Source: PWQG01 sp050486205
GTDB taxonomy: Bacteria; Pseudomonadota; Gammaproteobacteria; Pseudomonadales; Pseudohongiellaceae
Length of the DNA: 64,000 nt
Reading direction: 5' to 3'
Assembly (NCBI GenBank): GCA_050486205.1
Contig: JBJHCW010000010.1
Location: 43,147 to 107,146, forward strand
In this document: piece after piece, positions 35,198 through 42,841 of the stretch
Numbering within the stretch: position 1 is the stretch's first letter
Layout of the letters: each line of letters begins with the position of its first letter
Made by a program: the position numbers and the translations under genes
The notes under the pieces: generated by a model
Databases searched by the model: none
The model's input: only the letters and a program-made list of their open reading frames with translations
Told to the model about the DNA's origin: nothing

Positions 35198-36904
35198 ATG
35201 GCCGCATCATATCAGGGCAAGAGCCTGTCCGCCGCACTGCCCGTGCTGCGCGCGTATCTGCCTGTGCTGCTGCTGTCTGCTGCCATACCTGCCTTGTTGT
35301 GCCTGTTGTGGCTGATATTCCGTGCGCCGGTGTATCAATCCACGCTGATCATGTCGGTAGCCTTTCATGCCGACAATGAAGACGTCTCACTCCATGCCAG
35401 CAAGGATTCCAGAGAGCTTGCCACCCTGTCGGAGCTGTTCCGGTCCCCGGTTCTGATAAGGCGGGCCATGTCTGACCTGGACCTGCATCGATATCCGGAA
35501 TTTTCCGCGGATGCCAGTGAGCAGGAACGACAGTTCCTGCAGCGCCTGGTGGTGGAACCCGTACCGGAGACACGATTGCTCAGGCTGCAGTTCCGTGCAC
35601 AGGATCCTTCGCTTGCCCCTGACGCACTGGACAGTCTGGCTGCAGTTTTTGTGCGTTGGACAGAAGAGCAATACCATCGTTTTGTGGAAATCGAGGCCAT
35701 GTCGGTGCGCCGCACCCTTCAGCTGTTTCTTCACGCTGCCGGTACCGAGATTGCCTCAGCCCAGATACCCGACAGCGGTGGCGACCTGTTGTACCTTCCG
35801 GTTGGCAATGACGTCGTGGAACTGCGCGATGAGGACCTGGTGATTGCCAGGCTGCTTGAACACGCACTGGTGGAGTCACTGATGACCGGGTTCCGGGCCA
35901 CCGTAGCCAGCCATGCCCGGGTCACACCGATTGACAGTGCTGCGCAGCCGGTGAACCTCCATGCAGGCTTTGCGTTCGAGTTACCTGTTTTTGTCTACCT
36001 GCTGGCCCTGATGCTTGCCAGCATGCTGTTGCTGCTCTGGCACAACAACCGCCAGTCGCTCGCTCTGCCCGATGAACTGCTGCGGCTGACACACCTGCCA
36101 TTGGTCGCCAACCTGCCGGCGGTGGACCCGGAGCAGTTTCGGGTGTTGAGCGAATCGTGCAGCCTGCCTTCGGATTCCAGGTATCTGGAGGCCATCCGGC
36201 GTTTTCGTTCGGCGCTGTGCCTTCGCGCTCGACACACGGAAACCGGCACAGACGAGCTGGCCATGCTGGCGCTGGGTCGCAAGGGTACATCGGTTCTGAC
36301 CACCTCGGCGCTCGACGGAGATGGCAAAAGCAGTGTTGCCCTGGCGCTGGCACTGTCGCTCGGGCAGGTGGAGCGGGTGTTGCTCATCAACGCAGACTTG
36401 CGTGCGTCGTCGCAGCCCTATTGTGGTTTGCCGGCCGATGCGCCCGGTCTCTCGCACCTGATTGCTGGTGCAGCGCCGCTACGTCGCTGCGTGCATACCT
36501 TGAGGGCAGAGGGCATTGACGTGATGCCGGCGGGTATTCGTCCCCCGAATCCACAGGAGCTTCTGAGCAGCAGACGATTTGCCCGGATCATGGACATGTT
36601 GTCCCGACGTTATCAGTACATCATTATTGACGGGCCCTCGGCCGGTCTGGACAGTGACCTGCAACTGCTGCAAACCTATTGTACGGAGACCCTGTTTGTT
36701 GTCAGGGCCAATGTCACGCCTCGCAGTGCAGTGAGAGCTGCTCTGGATGAGCTGTCATCACATACAGGGGTCAGGTTGTTGCTGAACGCCGTTGAACCGG
36801 ATCAGGCAAAACGCTTCGGACTGACAAGTCTGTTCCCGGATCTTCCAGCTGAACGACGCTACGACTATCAAAAGCCGGGGGGACGCTTCCTGGCCGAGTC
36901 CTGA
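35198..36904 (+). CDS. Wzz/BY-kinase-like polysaccharide chain-length protein (degenerate kinase motifs)
   Basis: 568-residue inner-membrane protein with the layout of polysaccharide co-polymerases. Helix 1 is at about 26-46, a short periplasmic Wzz-type region follows, helix 2 is at about 262-285, then a cytoplasmic CpsD/CapB-type ATPase domain. Walker A is GDGKSS. Walker A' reads LLINADLR, Asn replacing the usual first Asp. Walker B is IIIDGPSA. The C-terminus has only Tyr-Asp-Tyr rather than the tyrosine cluster of active BY-kinases. The protein is shorter than typical Wzc, and no glycosyltransferase or Wza gene lies nearby. Tyrosine kinase activity is doubtful. Confidence 0.8.
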   Translation: MAASYQGKSLSAALPVLRAYLPVLLLSAAIPALLCLLWLIFRAPVYQSTLIMSVAFHADNEDVSLHASKDSRELATLSELFRSPVLIRRAMSDLDLHRYPEFSADASEQERQFLQRLVVEPVPETRLLRLQFRAQDPSLAPDALDSLAAVFVRWTEEQYHRFVEIEAMSVRRTLQLFLHAAGTEIASAQIPDSGGDLLYLPVGNDVVELRDEDLVIARLLEHALVESLMTGFRATVASHARVTPIDSAAQPVNLHAGFAFELPVFVYLLALMLASMLLLLWHNNRQSLALPDELLRLTHLPLVANLPAVDPEQFRVLSESCSLPSDSRYLEAIRRFRSALCLRARHTETGTDELAMLALGRKGTSVLTTSALDGDGKSSVALALALSLGQVERVLLINADLRASSQPYCGLPADAPGLSHLIAGAAPLRRCVHTLRAEGIDVMPAGIRPPNPQELLSSRRFARIMDMLSRRYQYIIIDGPSAGLDSDLQLLQTYCTETLFVVRANVTPRSAVRAALDELSSHTGVRLLLNAVEPDQAKRFGLTSLFPDLPAERRYDYQKPGGRFLAES

Positions 36905-36939
36905 AGCGTGGTGGAAACAATGAGGGACGGGTTGTTGGT

Positions 36940-37209
36940 ATGAATGTTGAGGAACTGCAGGGATATCTGAAGAAGCAGTTTGGCCAGTCCGCGCCGAAGG
37001 AGCACGCGGGGGCTCCTGCCTCGGGTGTCAAGCCGGAGCAGGGGCAGGATACCAGGGGCAGTGTTGCTGATCAGCTGCTTGAAGTCGAGATGGCCAGTCG
37101 CATGGGCTATCTGTTGTGCCAATGCACATGGCCGCCCCAGATCATGGTGTTATGCAATGACCAGCACGTATTCCGATGTCCACAATGCAGTCGTATGCGC
37201 GACTTCTAG
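36940..37209 (+). CDS. Small Cys-rich protein of unknown function
   Basis: 89 residues, not recognised. The N-terminal half is hydrophilic and probably flexible; the C-terminal half has CxC (LCQCTW), a lone Cys in VLCND, and CPQC eight residues from the end, a spacing that suggests one zinc site. It starts 35 bases after the Wzz/kinase-like gene on the same strand and is followed 20 bases later by a lipoprotein gene, so the three may form a transcript. A partner role for the Wzz-like protein is only inference from position. Confidence 0.65.
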   Translation: MNVEELQGYLKKQFGQSAPKEHAGAPASGVKPEQGQDTRGSVADQLLEVEMASRMGYLLCQCTWPPQIMVLCNDQHVFRCPQCSRMRDF

Positions 37210-37229
37210 CGTCCACGGGAGAGTCTTCA

Positions 37230-37757
37230 ATGCAGACCGAACAGGTCACCGGAGTGATCATGGCGCTGGCTGTCAGTGCCATGGGTATCATGATGCTTTC
37301 CGGCTGCAGCACAGCCCAGCTTGCTGTGCATGAGCTCAACGATGGTGCGTCGCGCCTTGGGCTGCTGCAGCGCGCGGAGCTCAGCCGGGAGCGCAACTGG
37401 GTGGTACCCGGCGGCAGTCGCTTTGTGGTAACCGGCACTGCAGCAGACGCGGTTGGGGACATGGCAGAACAGATGCGGCTTCAGTTTCCCTTTACTGAGT
37501 TGTTGGACAGCCCGATATCGTTGGAAGAGGCCCGGCCGCTGGCCTTGCTCCACAATGCAGACTATCTGTTGTATCTTGGTACCGAGTCGCCCAATCATGT
37601 CAGCGTGACAATGATCGAGGTCAGGCACTGGCAGCTGATGGACCGTTCACTGATTACAGTATCACCGGGCCTGCTGGACTTTGACAGACCGCTGGATCCA
37701 GCATACAGGCGTTATGTCAGGCGCCTCTCCGGTGCTGCCGGTTTGTCGCTGCGCTGA
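37230..37757 (+). CDS. Predicted outer-membrane lipoprotein, unknown function
   Basis: 175-residue secreted protein. After a hydrophobic signal segment (about 8-24) comes a lipobox LSGC followed by S-T, so the mature protein starts at about Cys26; Ser at +2 predicts outer-membrane sorting. The mature part (with the motif NADYLLYLGTESPN) resembles small envelope lipoproteins of unknown function, but I cannot name the family. The ATG at 37230 is chosen over 37176, which would place 18 extra residues before the signal. It lies between the Cys-rich gene and the DUF1285 gene. Confidence 0.72.
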   Translation: MQTEQVTGVIMALAVSAMGIMMLSGCSTAQLAVHELNDGASRLGLLQRAELSRERNWVVPGGSRFVVTGTAADAVGDMAEQMRLQFPFTELLDSPISLEEARPLALLHNADYLLYLGTESPNHVSVTMIEVRHWQLMDRSLITVSPGLLDFDRPLDPAYRRYVRRLSGAAGLSLR

Positions 37758-37818
37758 GGAGCAGACGGCGTCTCAATCGCCAGTATTCACGGATGGCAGA
37801 CGCCGGAGGACAGATGTA

Positions 37819-38418
37819 ATGTCGGACAATCCAGCAGAAGGCAAGGTTTTCGATCCCAGGGGATTCGCGCGTGCTATTCCCCAGGACAAGGGCCCGGCCC
37901 CCGTCCACCTGTGGGATCCGCCATTCTGCGGCGATATTGATATGCGAATTGCCAGTGATGGTGTCTGGTACTACCAGGGTTCGCCGATTCAGCGCAATGC
38001 CATGGTCAGGCTGTTCTCGTCCATTCTCAAGCGCGAAGACGACAACTTCTTCCTGGTGACGCCGGTAGAAAAAGTAGGGATCCAGGTAGACGAATGCCCT
38101 TTTGCAGCCGTACTGGTGGACATCCAGGGGGAGGGCGTTGAAACCACACTGGAATTCACGCTGAACACCGGTGAAAAGGTGTTGGCCGGTTCGGATCATC
38201 GCCTGGTGTTCGGGCAAAACGCCCAGGGCGAGCCGCGACCGGTACTGCAGGTCAGAAATGGCCTGGATGCCTTGCTCACACGTAATGTATTTTACACACT
38301 GGTCGAACTGGCCGCCGCTGAAATGACCGCCGACTCAGACCCCGACAGTGACGACGTCATTGCCGGCGTCTACAGTGATGGCGAATTCTTCCCGCTGGGC
38401 TATCTGCCTGGCGCCTGA
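37819..38418 (+). CDS. DUF1285 domain protein
   Basis: 199-residue soluble protein of the DUF1285 family. It shows the conserved core PPFCGDIDMRIASDG, WYYQGSPI, REDDNFFLVTPVEK and the C-terminal RNVFYTLVELA. Structures in this family exist, but function is unassigned. The frame extends back to 37681; the ATG at 37819 avoids a long overlap with the lipoprotein gene and starts just before the conserved region. Confidence 0.9.
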   Translation: MSDNPAEGKVFDPRGFARAIPQDKGPAPVHLWDPPFCGDIDMRIASDGVWYYQGSPIQRNAMVRLFSSILKREDDNFFLVTPVEKVGIQVDECPFAAVLVDIQGEGVETTLEFTLNTGEKVLAGSDHRLVFGQNAQGEPRPVLQVRNGLDALLTRNVFYTLVELAAAEMTADSDPDSDDVIAGVYSDGEFFPLGYLPGA

Positions 38419-38618
38419 TACACACACTATATCATTCAAATTAATTGATGCTTTTGTATCAATCCTGTCGCTGATCCCGCTTATTTTTTGTTGAATGCGT
38501 TAAAAGCATTACATAGCTTTCAAGTTTTTTCTGTTGCAGTCGACATCTTCTCCAGTACAGCCACAAATTCGGTTGTCATCAGAAACCAATCCGACCCAGT
38601 ACAGAGTGAGAAGCCCGC
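38419..38618. other. AT-rich spacer upstream of the yfiR-like gene
   Basis: No gene. A weak TTGAT/ATCAA hairpin lies near 38445-38463. TTGTTG and TACATA with a 16-base spacer (around 38488-38516) are a possible promoter for the yfiR-like/chemoreceptor pair, but the match is modest. Confidence 0.3.
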
Positions 38619-39194
38619 ATGAAACTGACTTTTTCCAACATCCTGAATTCCCTGTCCCGGCTGAAGATGGTGGCGCTTTGTCTGGCGCTGACACTACCGG
38701 TCAGCGCAGCAAATGCCCAGGATCGATTGTCGGCACAACCCGGTGGCGCCGACGCCATTGCCCGTTTCCTGATGAACTTCGGCCGTTTTATCGACTGGCC
38801 CGAATCCGCATTCAATGGCACCAATGAGTTCCGTGTCTGCGTCATGGGTGAAAATCACCTCGGCCGCTCACTGGACCGGACATTGGGCAGCAGAAGTGTG
38901 GGCGACCGGACCTTCAATGTGATCGAACTCGGCGGCGGTGACATTGCGCAGGCCAGAACCTGTCAGATCGTCTACATCAGCTCCAGCGAAGGCGCTCGTG
39001 TGGGTGAGATCACCAGCGCACTTAACGGCACACCGGTGCTGACGGTTGGCGAAGTGGCCGACTTTCCGGAAAGCGGCGGCATGATTGGTTTCAGTGCCGG
39101 CCGCGGCAACGATATTGCCATGCGTATGCACTCGGCTCTGATCGCTGAATCCGGACTCAATGTGCGAGAACAGCTGCATCGCGCAATCCGATAA
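38619..39194 (+). CDS. YfiR-like periplasmic protein (DUF4154)
   Basis: 191-residue exported protein with a signal peptide ending near AANA (about residue 33). The mature domain matches the YfiR/DUF4154 family: ARFLMNFGRFIDWPE near its start, and two cysteines (Cys74, Cys115) that match the conserved disulfide pair of P. aeruginosa YfiR. YfiR represses the diguanylate cyclase YfiN by binding its periplasmic CHASE8 domain. Here the adjacent gene, 25 bases downstream, encodes a CHASE8-type receptor without a GGDEF domain. An AT-rich 200-base spacer with possible promoter elements precedes it. Confidence 0.88.
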   Translation: MKLTFSNILNSLSRLKMVALCLALTLPVSAANAQDRLSAQPGGADAIARFLMNFGRFIDWPESAFNGTNEFRVCVMGENHLGRSLDRTLGSRSVGDRTFNVIELGGGDIAQARTCQIVYISSSEGARVGEITSALNGTPVLTVGEVADFPESGGMIGFSAGRGNDIAMRMHSALIAESGLNVREQLHRAIR

Positions 39195-39219
39195 ATAATT
39201 AATAAATACAGGTGCTACC

Positions 39220-40764
39220 GTGAATAAGTTCAACTGGAGTCTGAAGTGGAAAGTGTTGTCCGGTGTGACATTGACCAGTGTCCTGGCCGTCGTAGTGGCA
39301 ACATCCATTTTTGTTGCCATGGAGCTGAGGCGCCTGGATCAATCCATCAACACTGACGCCCTGATAACGGCCAGGGTGATAGGTGCCAACAGCACCGGAG
39401 CCCTGGCATTCCTGGACAGCATTTCTGCGAATGAAACGCTGGAGACGCTGGCGCTGGATAGCAATATCCTGGCGGCCGCGCTGTTTGACGATGTTGGTCA
39501 GCCGTTCAGTCAGTATGTGACTGCGGGCCAATCAGCGGCAAGCCTGCCGCGGGCGCCGGGTGCAACGGCAGTAACGCGTCATGACGACCGGGGTTATCTG
39601 GAACTGTTCGAACCCGTAGCAATGGATGGAGACACGGTTGGCACCATCTATCTGCGTTACAGTCTGGACGAGCGACAGCAGGTGGTGACCACCTATGCGA
39701 CGGCGTTTGTCCTGATTGTACTGGGTGTTGGCGCCATGGCGCTGTTCATTTCCTTCCTGATACAGCGCTCGGTTGTTGGTCCGGTCAACATGGTTGTGCA
39801 CGCGCTGCGTGATATGGCCGAAGGTGACGGGGATCTGCGCCGGCGTATAGATGTTGCCAGCAAGGATGAAGTGGGCGAACTGGCTCGCTGGTTCAATGTC
39901 TTTGCAGATCGTGTGCACATGATTGTCCAGCGTTTCCAGGAAACCGCCATCAACCTGAGCGCGGCTGCTGAACAATTGACCAGCACGGTAACAACAACAG
40001 CCAGCGGTGCCGCGCGGCAGCAGCAGGAGATTGACCACATTGCCAAAGCCATGTCGGAAATGGCTGGCACAGTGGACGAGGTGACGCGCAATGTGGCCAT
40101 GGCGGCCCAGGACGCAGAAAAGGCCGATGAAGCCTCCAAGCGAGGAGCCACAGTAGTGGATCAGACGACCGAGTCCATCAACCACCTGGCGGGCGACATC
40201 GAACGTGCGTCAGAGGTTATCCTGCAGTTGCAGAAAGAGACCGATAACATCGGTTCAGTGCTTGATGTTATCCGGGGCATTGCCGAGCAGACCAACCTGC
40301 TGGCCCTGAACGCAGCCATCGAGGCAGCAAGGGCAGGTGAGCAGGGCCGTGGTTTTGCGGTGGTTGCCGATGAAGTGCGTACACTGGCCAGTCGTACCCA
40401 GACTTCAACCGAAGAGATCCAGGACATGATTCACAAGCTGCAGAATGGTGCCAACCAGGCTGTAGAAGTCATGGTCAAGGGCAAGGACCAGGCCGCATCC
40501 AGTGTGGATCACGCCAGCCATGCCGGCCAGTCGCTGGCCGCCATTACCCAGGCTGTATCTGTCATTCGCGATGTCAGCAACCAGATTGCCAGTGCATCCG
40601 AAGAGCAATCAGCCGTGGCGCTTGAAATCAATCAGAACATCAGCAATATTGCTGAAGTGGCAGTGCAGACAGCCAATGGCTCGCGTGACATCAGCTCCGG
40701 TGCCAGCGAGTTGTCACGTCTGGCCACCGATCTCAACAGCCTGGTCGGGGAATTCAAGGTCTGA
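39220..40764 (+). CDS. CHASE8-HAMP methyl-accepting chemotaxis protein
   Basis: 514-residue membrane receptor. Helix 1 is at about 12-34, a periplasmic CHASE8-like domain at 37-150 (LRRLDQSINTDA, ANSTGALAF), helix 2 at 158-182, HAMP at about 184-240, then a coiled-coil signalling domain whose hairpin tip carries the conserved EQTNLLALNAAIEAARAG near 355-372. No C-terminal CheB/CheR-tethering pentapeptide is seen. The N-terminal half matches the input half of YfiN; the output half is that of a chemoreceptor. It starts with GTG at 39220 just after the yfiR-like gene. No che genes are in the window. Confidence 0.9.
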   Translation: MNKFNWSLKWKVLSGVTLTSVLAVVVATSIFVAMELRRLDQSINTDALITARVIGANSTGALAFLDSISANETLETLALDSNILAAALFDDVGQPFSQYVTAGQSAASLPRAPGATAVTRHDDRGYLELFEPVAMDGDTVGTIYLRYSLDERQQVVTTYATAFVLIVLGVGAMALFISFLIQRSVVGPVNMVVHALRDMAEGDGDLRRRIDVASKDEVGELARWFNVFADRVHMIVQRFQETAINLSAAAEQLTSTVTTTASGAARQQQEIDHIAKAMSEMAGTVDEVTRNVAMAAQDAEKADEASKRGATVVDQTTESINHLAGDIERASEVILQLQKETDNIGSVLDVIRGIAEQTNLLALNAAIEAARAGEQGRGFAVVADEVRTLASRTQTSTEEIQDMIHKLQNGANQAVEVMVKGKDQAASSVDHASHAGQSLAAITQAVSVIRDVSNQIASASEEQSAVALEINQNISNIAEVAVQTANGSRDISSGASELSRLATDLNSLVGEFKV

Positions 40765-40857
40765 CGGGCCTGTTTCCCGCCAGCAGCGGTGTCTTCGCTG
40801 CTCGCCTCTCCAGCGCCGTGCCGGGCGATTGTATCAGGACTGAACGATCGCTCGGTA

Positions 40858-40886
40858 TTGACGCGACAAAGCAAAAACGGCATCAT
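40858..40886 (+). promoter_or_regulatory. Candidate etfBA promoter
   Basis: TTGACG (-35, 5 of 6) and CATCAT (-10, 4 of 6) are 17 bases apart. Transcription from here would give a leader of about 138 bases containing the GGGAAGC/GCTTCCC hairpin at 40901-40932. Confidence 0.4.
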
Positions 40887-40900
40887 TGGCACCCTTTTCA

Positions 40901-40932
40901 GGGAAGCGGTGGTGCAAATCTGCCTGCTTCCC
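40901..40932 (+). promoter_or_regulatory. Hairpin in the etfB leader
   Basis: GGGAAGC at 40901-40907 pairs with GCTTCCC at 40926-40932, enclosing GGTGGTGCAAATC. The string superficially recalls the core of cobalamin riboswitches but lacks their other conserved box. No T-run follows. An upstream 7-bp hairpin at 40782-40802 lies just after the chemoreceptor gene. Confidence 0.3.
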
Positions 40933-41030
40933 GTCGCTGACGGATTCGCCCTGCGTGACGGGCTGAAGTCCCCGGCAACAGACAGTACAAGCTGACAATC
41001 CATCCAGACTCGATAATCAATGGAGAATCC

Positions 41031-41780
41031 ATGAAGGTTCTTGTAGCAGTGAAGCGCGTTGTTGACGCGAACGTGAAAGTGCGCGTCAAGGCAGACAACA
41101 GCGGTGTGGATCTGGCCAACGCCAAGATGGCCATCAACCCGTTTTGTGAGATCGCCGTGGAAGAGGCCGTACGCCTGAAAGAGAAAGGTGTCGTCGAGGA
41201 GATCATTGTTGTATCCATTGGCGAGAAAGCCTGCCAGGAGCAGATTCGAACCTCACTGGCACTGGGTGGTGATCGTGGTATCCATGTGGAAGCTGCCGCG
41301 GACGTCCAGCCTCTTGCTGTTGCCAAGATCCTGAAAAAGATTGTCGAGAAGGAGTCCATTGATCTGGTACTTCTTGGTAAACAGTCCATTGATTCGGACA
41401 ACAATCAGGTTGGCCAGATGCTGGGCGCCCTGACTGGCATGCCGCAGGGCACTTTTGCCTGCAAGCTGGAAGTGGCGGATGGCAAGGCAACGGTGACCCG
41501 TGAAATAGACGGCGGCGAGCAGACAGTGGCGCTGACACTGCCGGCCATTGTGACCACCGACCTGCGACTGAACGAGCCGCGTTATGCATCGTTGCCGAAT
41601 ATCATGAAGGCCAAGAAAAAGCCGATCGATACGCTGACACCGGATGAGCTTGGCGTTGATCCGACTTCAAAGCTGCGGCTGGTTTCGGTTGAGCCGCCTC
41701 CGGGTCGCTCCGCCGGCATCATTGTCGAGAGCGTGGATCAACTGATCGACAAGCTGAAGAACGAAGCCAAGGTCATCTAA
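41031..41780 (+). CDS. etfB: Electron transfer flavoprotein subunit beta
   Basis: Beta subunit of the FAD/AMP-containing heterodimer that carries electrons from acyl-CoA and other dehydrogenases to ETF-quinone oxidoreductase. The 249-residue protein begins MKVLVAVKRVVDANVKV and shows the AMP-binding GKQSIDSDNNQVGQ loop and the C-terminal recognition region. etfA follows after 15 bases. The ETF-QO gene is not in this window. Confidence 0.96.
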   Translation: MKVLVAVKRVVDANVKVRVKADNSGVDLANAKMAINPFCEIAVEEAVRLKEKGVVEEIIVVSIGEKACQEQIRTSLALGGDRGIHVEAAADVQPLAVAKILKKIVEKESIDLVLLGKQSIDSDNNQVGQMLGALTGMPQGTFACKLEVADGKATVTREIDGGEQTVALTLPAIVTTDLRLNEPRYASLPNIMKAKKKPIDTLTPDELGVDPTSKLRLVSVEPPPGRSAGIIVESVDQLIDKLKNEAKVI

Positions 41781-41795
41781 CAGAAGGGTATTTCC

Positions 41796-42725
41796 ATGAG
41801 TGTATTAGTCATTGCCGAACACGACAATTCAGTCCTGAATGCCGCCACGCTTAATACCGTGGCGGCAGCCGCGGCGCTGGAACAGGAAATCACCGTTCTG
41901 GTTTTTGGTGCCGGTTGTGCAGCCGTGGCCGACGAAGCGGCGAAAATCCAGGGCGTGAGCAGGGTACTGCTGGCTGACAATGCCGTGTATGAGCATCAAT
42001 TGCCGGAAAACTGCGCGAGCCTGATAGCCGAAGTCGCCGCTGATTATTCACACGTGCTGGCGCCGGCCACCACAACCGGCAAGAATCTGATGCCGCGTGT
42101 GGCAGCACTGCTCGACGTTGCGCAGATCTCCGACATTACTGCCGTCAAATCAGCAGACACCTTTGTGCGCCCCATTTACGCCGGCAACGCTCTGGCTACC
42201 GTACAGTCTGAAGACCCCATCAAGGTCATCACCGTGCGCGGCACTGCCTATGATCCGGCACCGGCCGAAGGCGGCAGTGCCTCGGTCGAGAAGCTGGACG
42301 TGGTGAAGGAGCAGTCGGTGGCAACATTTGTTGGTGAAGAACTGACCAGGTCCGAGCGTCCTGACCTTACTGCCGCTTCCATTGTGATTTCCGGTGGTCG
42401 CGGCATGCAGAATGGCGAGAACTTTGCCATGCTGGAGAAAATCGCCGACAAACTGGGCGCTGCAATCGGGGCATCACGCGCCGCCGTTGATGCCGGTTTT
42501 GTACCCAACGACATGCAGGTCGGTCAGACTGGCAAGATTGTTGCGCCGCAGCTGTATATCGCTGTTGGTATTTCCGGCGCGATTCAGCACCTGGCCGGCA
42601 TGAAGGACAGCAAGGTGATTGTTGCCATCAACAAGGACGAAGAAGCGCCGATTTTCCAGGTGGCGGATTATGGCCTGGTGGCGGATCTGTTCCAGGCCAT
42701 CCCCGAACTGGACGAGAAACTCTGA
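41796..42725 (+). CDS. etfA: Electron transfer flavoprotein subunit alpha
   Basis: FAD-binding alpha subunit, 309 residues. The C-terminal FAD domain is complete: GGRGMQNGENF, ASRAAVDAG, QVGQTGKIVAPQLY and GAIQHLAGM, ending in INKDEEAPIF. The N-terminal domain is the usual Rossmann-like half. It ends 48 bases before a bidirectional terminator shared with convergent rne. Confidence 0.96.
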   Translation: MSVLVIAEHDNSVLNAATLNTVAAAAALEQEITVLVFGAGCAAVADEAAKIQGVSRVLLADNAVYEHQLPENCASLIAEVAADYSHVLAPATTTGKNLMPRVAALLDVAQISDITAVKSADTFVRPIYAGNALATVQSEDPIKVITVRGTAYDPAPAEGGSASVEKLDVVKEQSVATFVGEELTRSERPDLTAASIVISGGRGMQNGENFAMLEKIADKLGAAIGASRAAVDAGFVPNDMQVGQTGKIVAPQLYIAVGISGAIQHLAGMKDSKVIVAINKDEEAPIFQVADYGLVADLFQAIPELDEKL

Positions 42726-42773
42726 TCGACTGATCACGGTTATGTGGTGACGATGCCACAGTGAAACAGCCAG

Positions 42774-42811
42774 ACACAAAAAACCCGGCGATTGAGCCGG
42801 GTTTTTTGTGT
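42774..42811. terminator. Perfect bidirectional terminator between etfA and rne
   Basis: A 16-bp perfect stem (42774-42789 with 42796-42811) with a 6-base GATTGA loop. The GC core CCCGGC/GCCGGG is flanked by A6 on one side and T6 on the other, so it can act as an intrinsic terminator in both directions for the convergent etfA and rne transcripts. Confidence 0.9.
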
Positions 42812-42841
42812 TGTAGCGCTGGCCTGCGAATGCCTGGTCAG

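Noticed and set aside
37681..37818. Upstream extension of the DUF1285 gene
   Set aside because: It would overlap the lipoprotein gene by 77 bases and adds non-conserved residues; the ATG at 37819 fits the family.
40789..40995. 68-codon frame between the chemoreceptor gene and etfB
   Set aside because: No ribosome-binding site or similarity to anything recognisable; covers the candidate etfBA promoter and leader hairpin.
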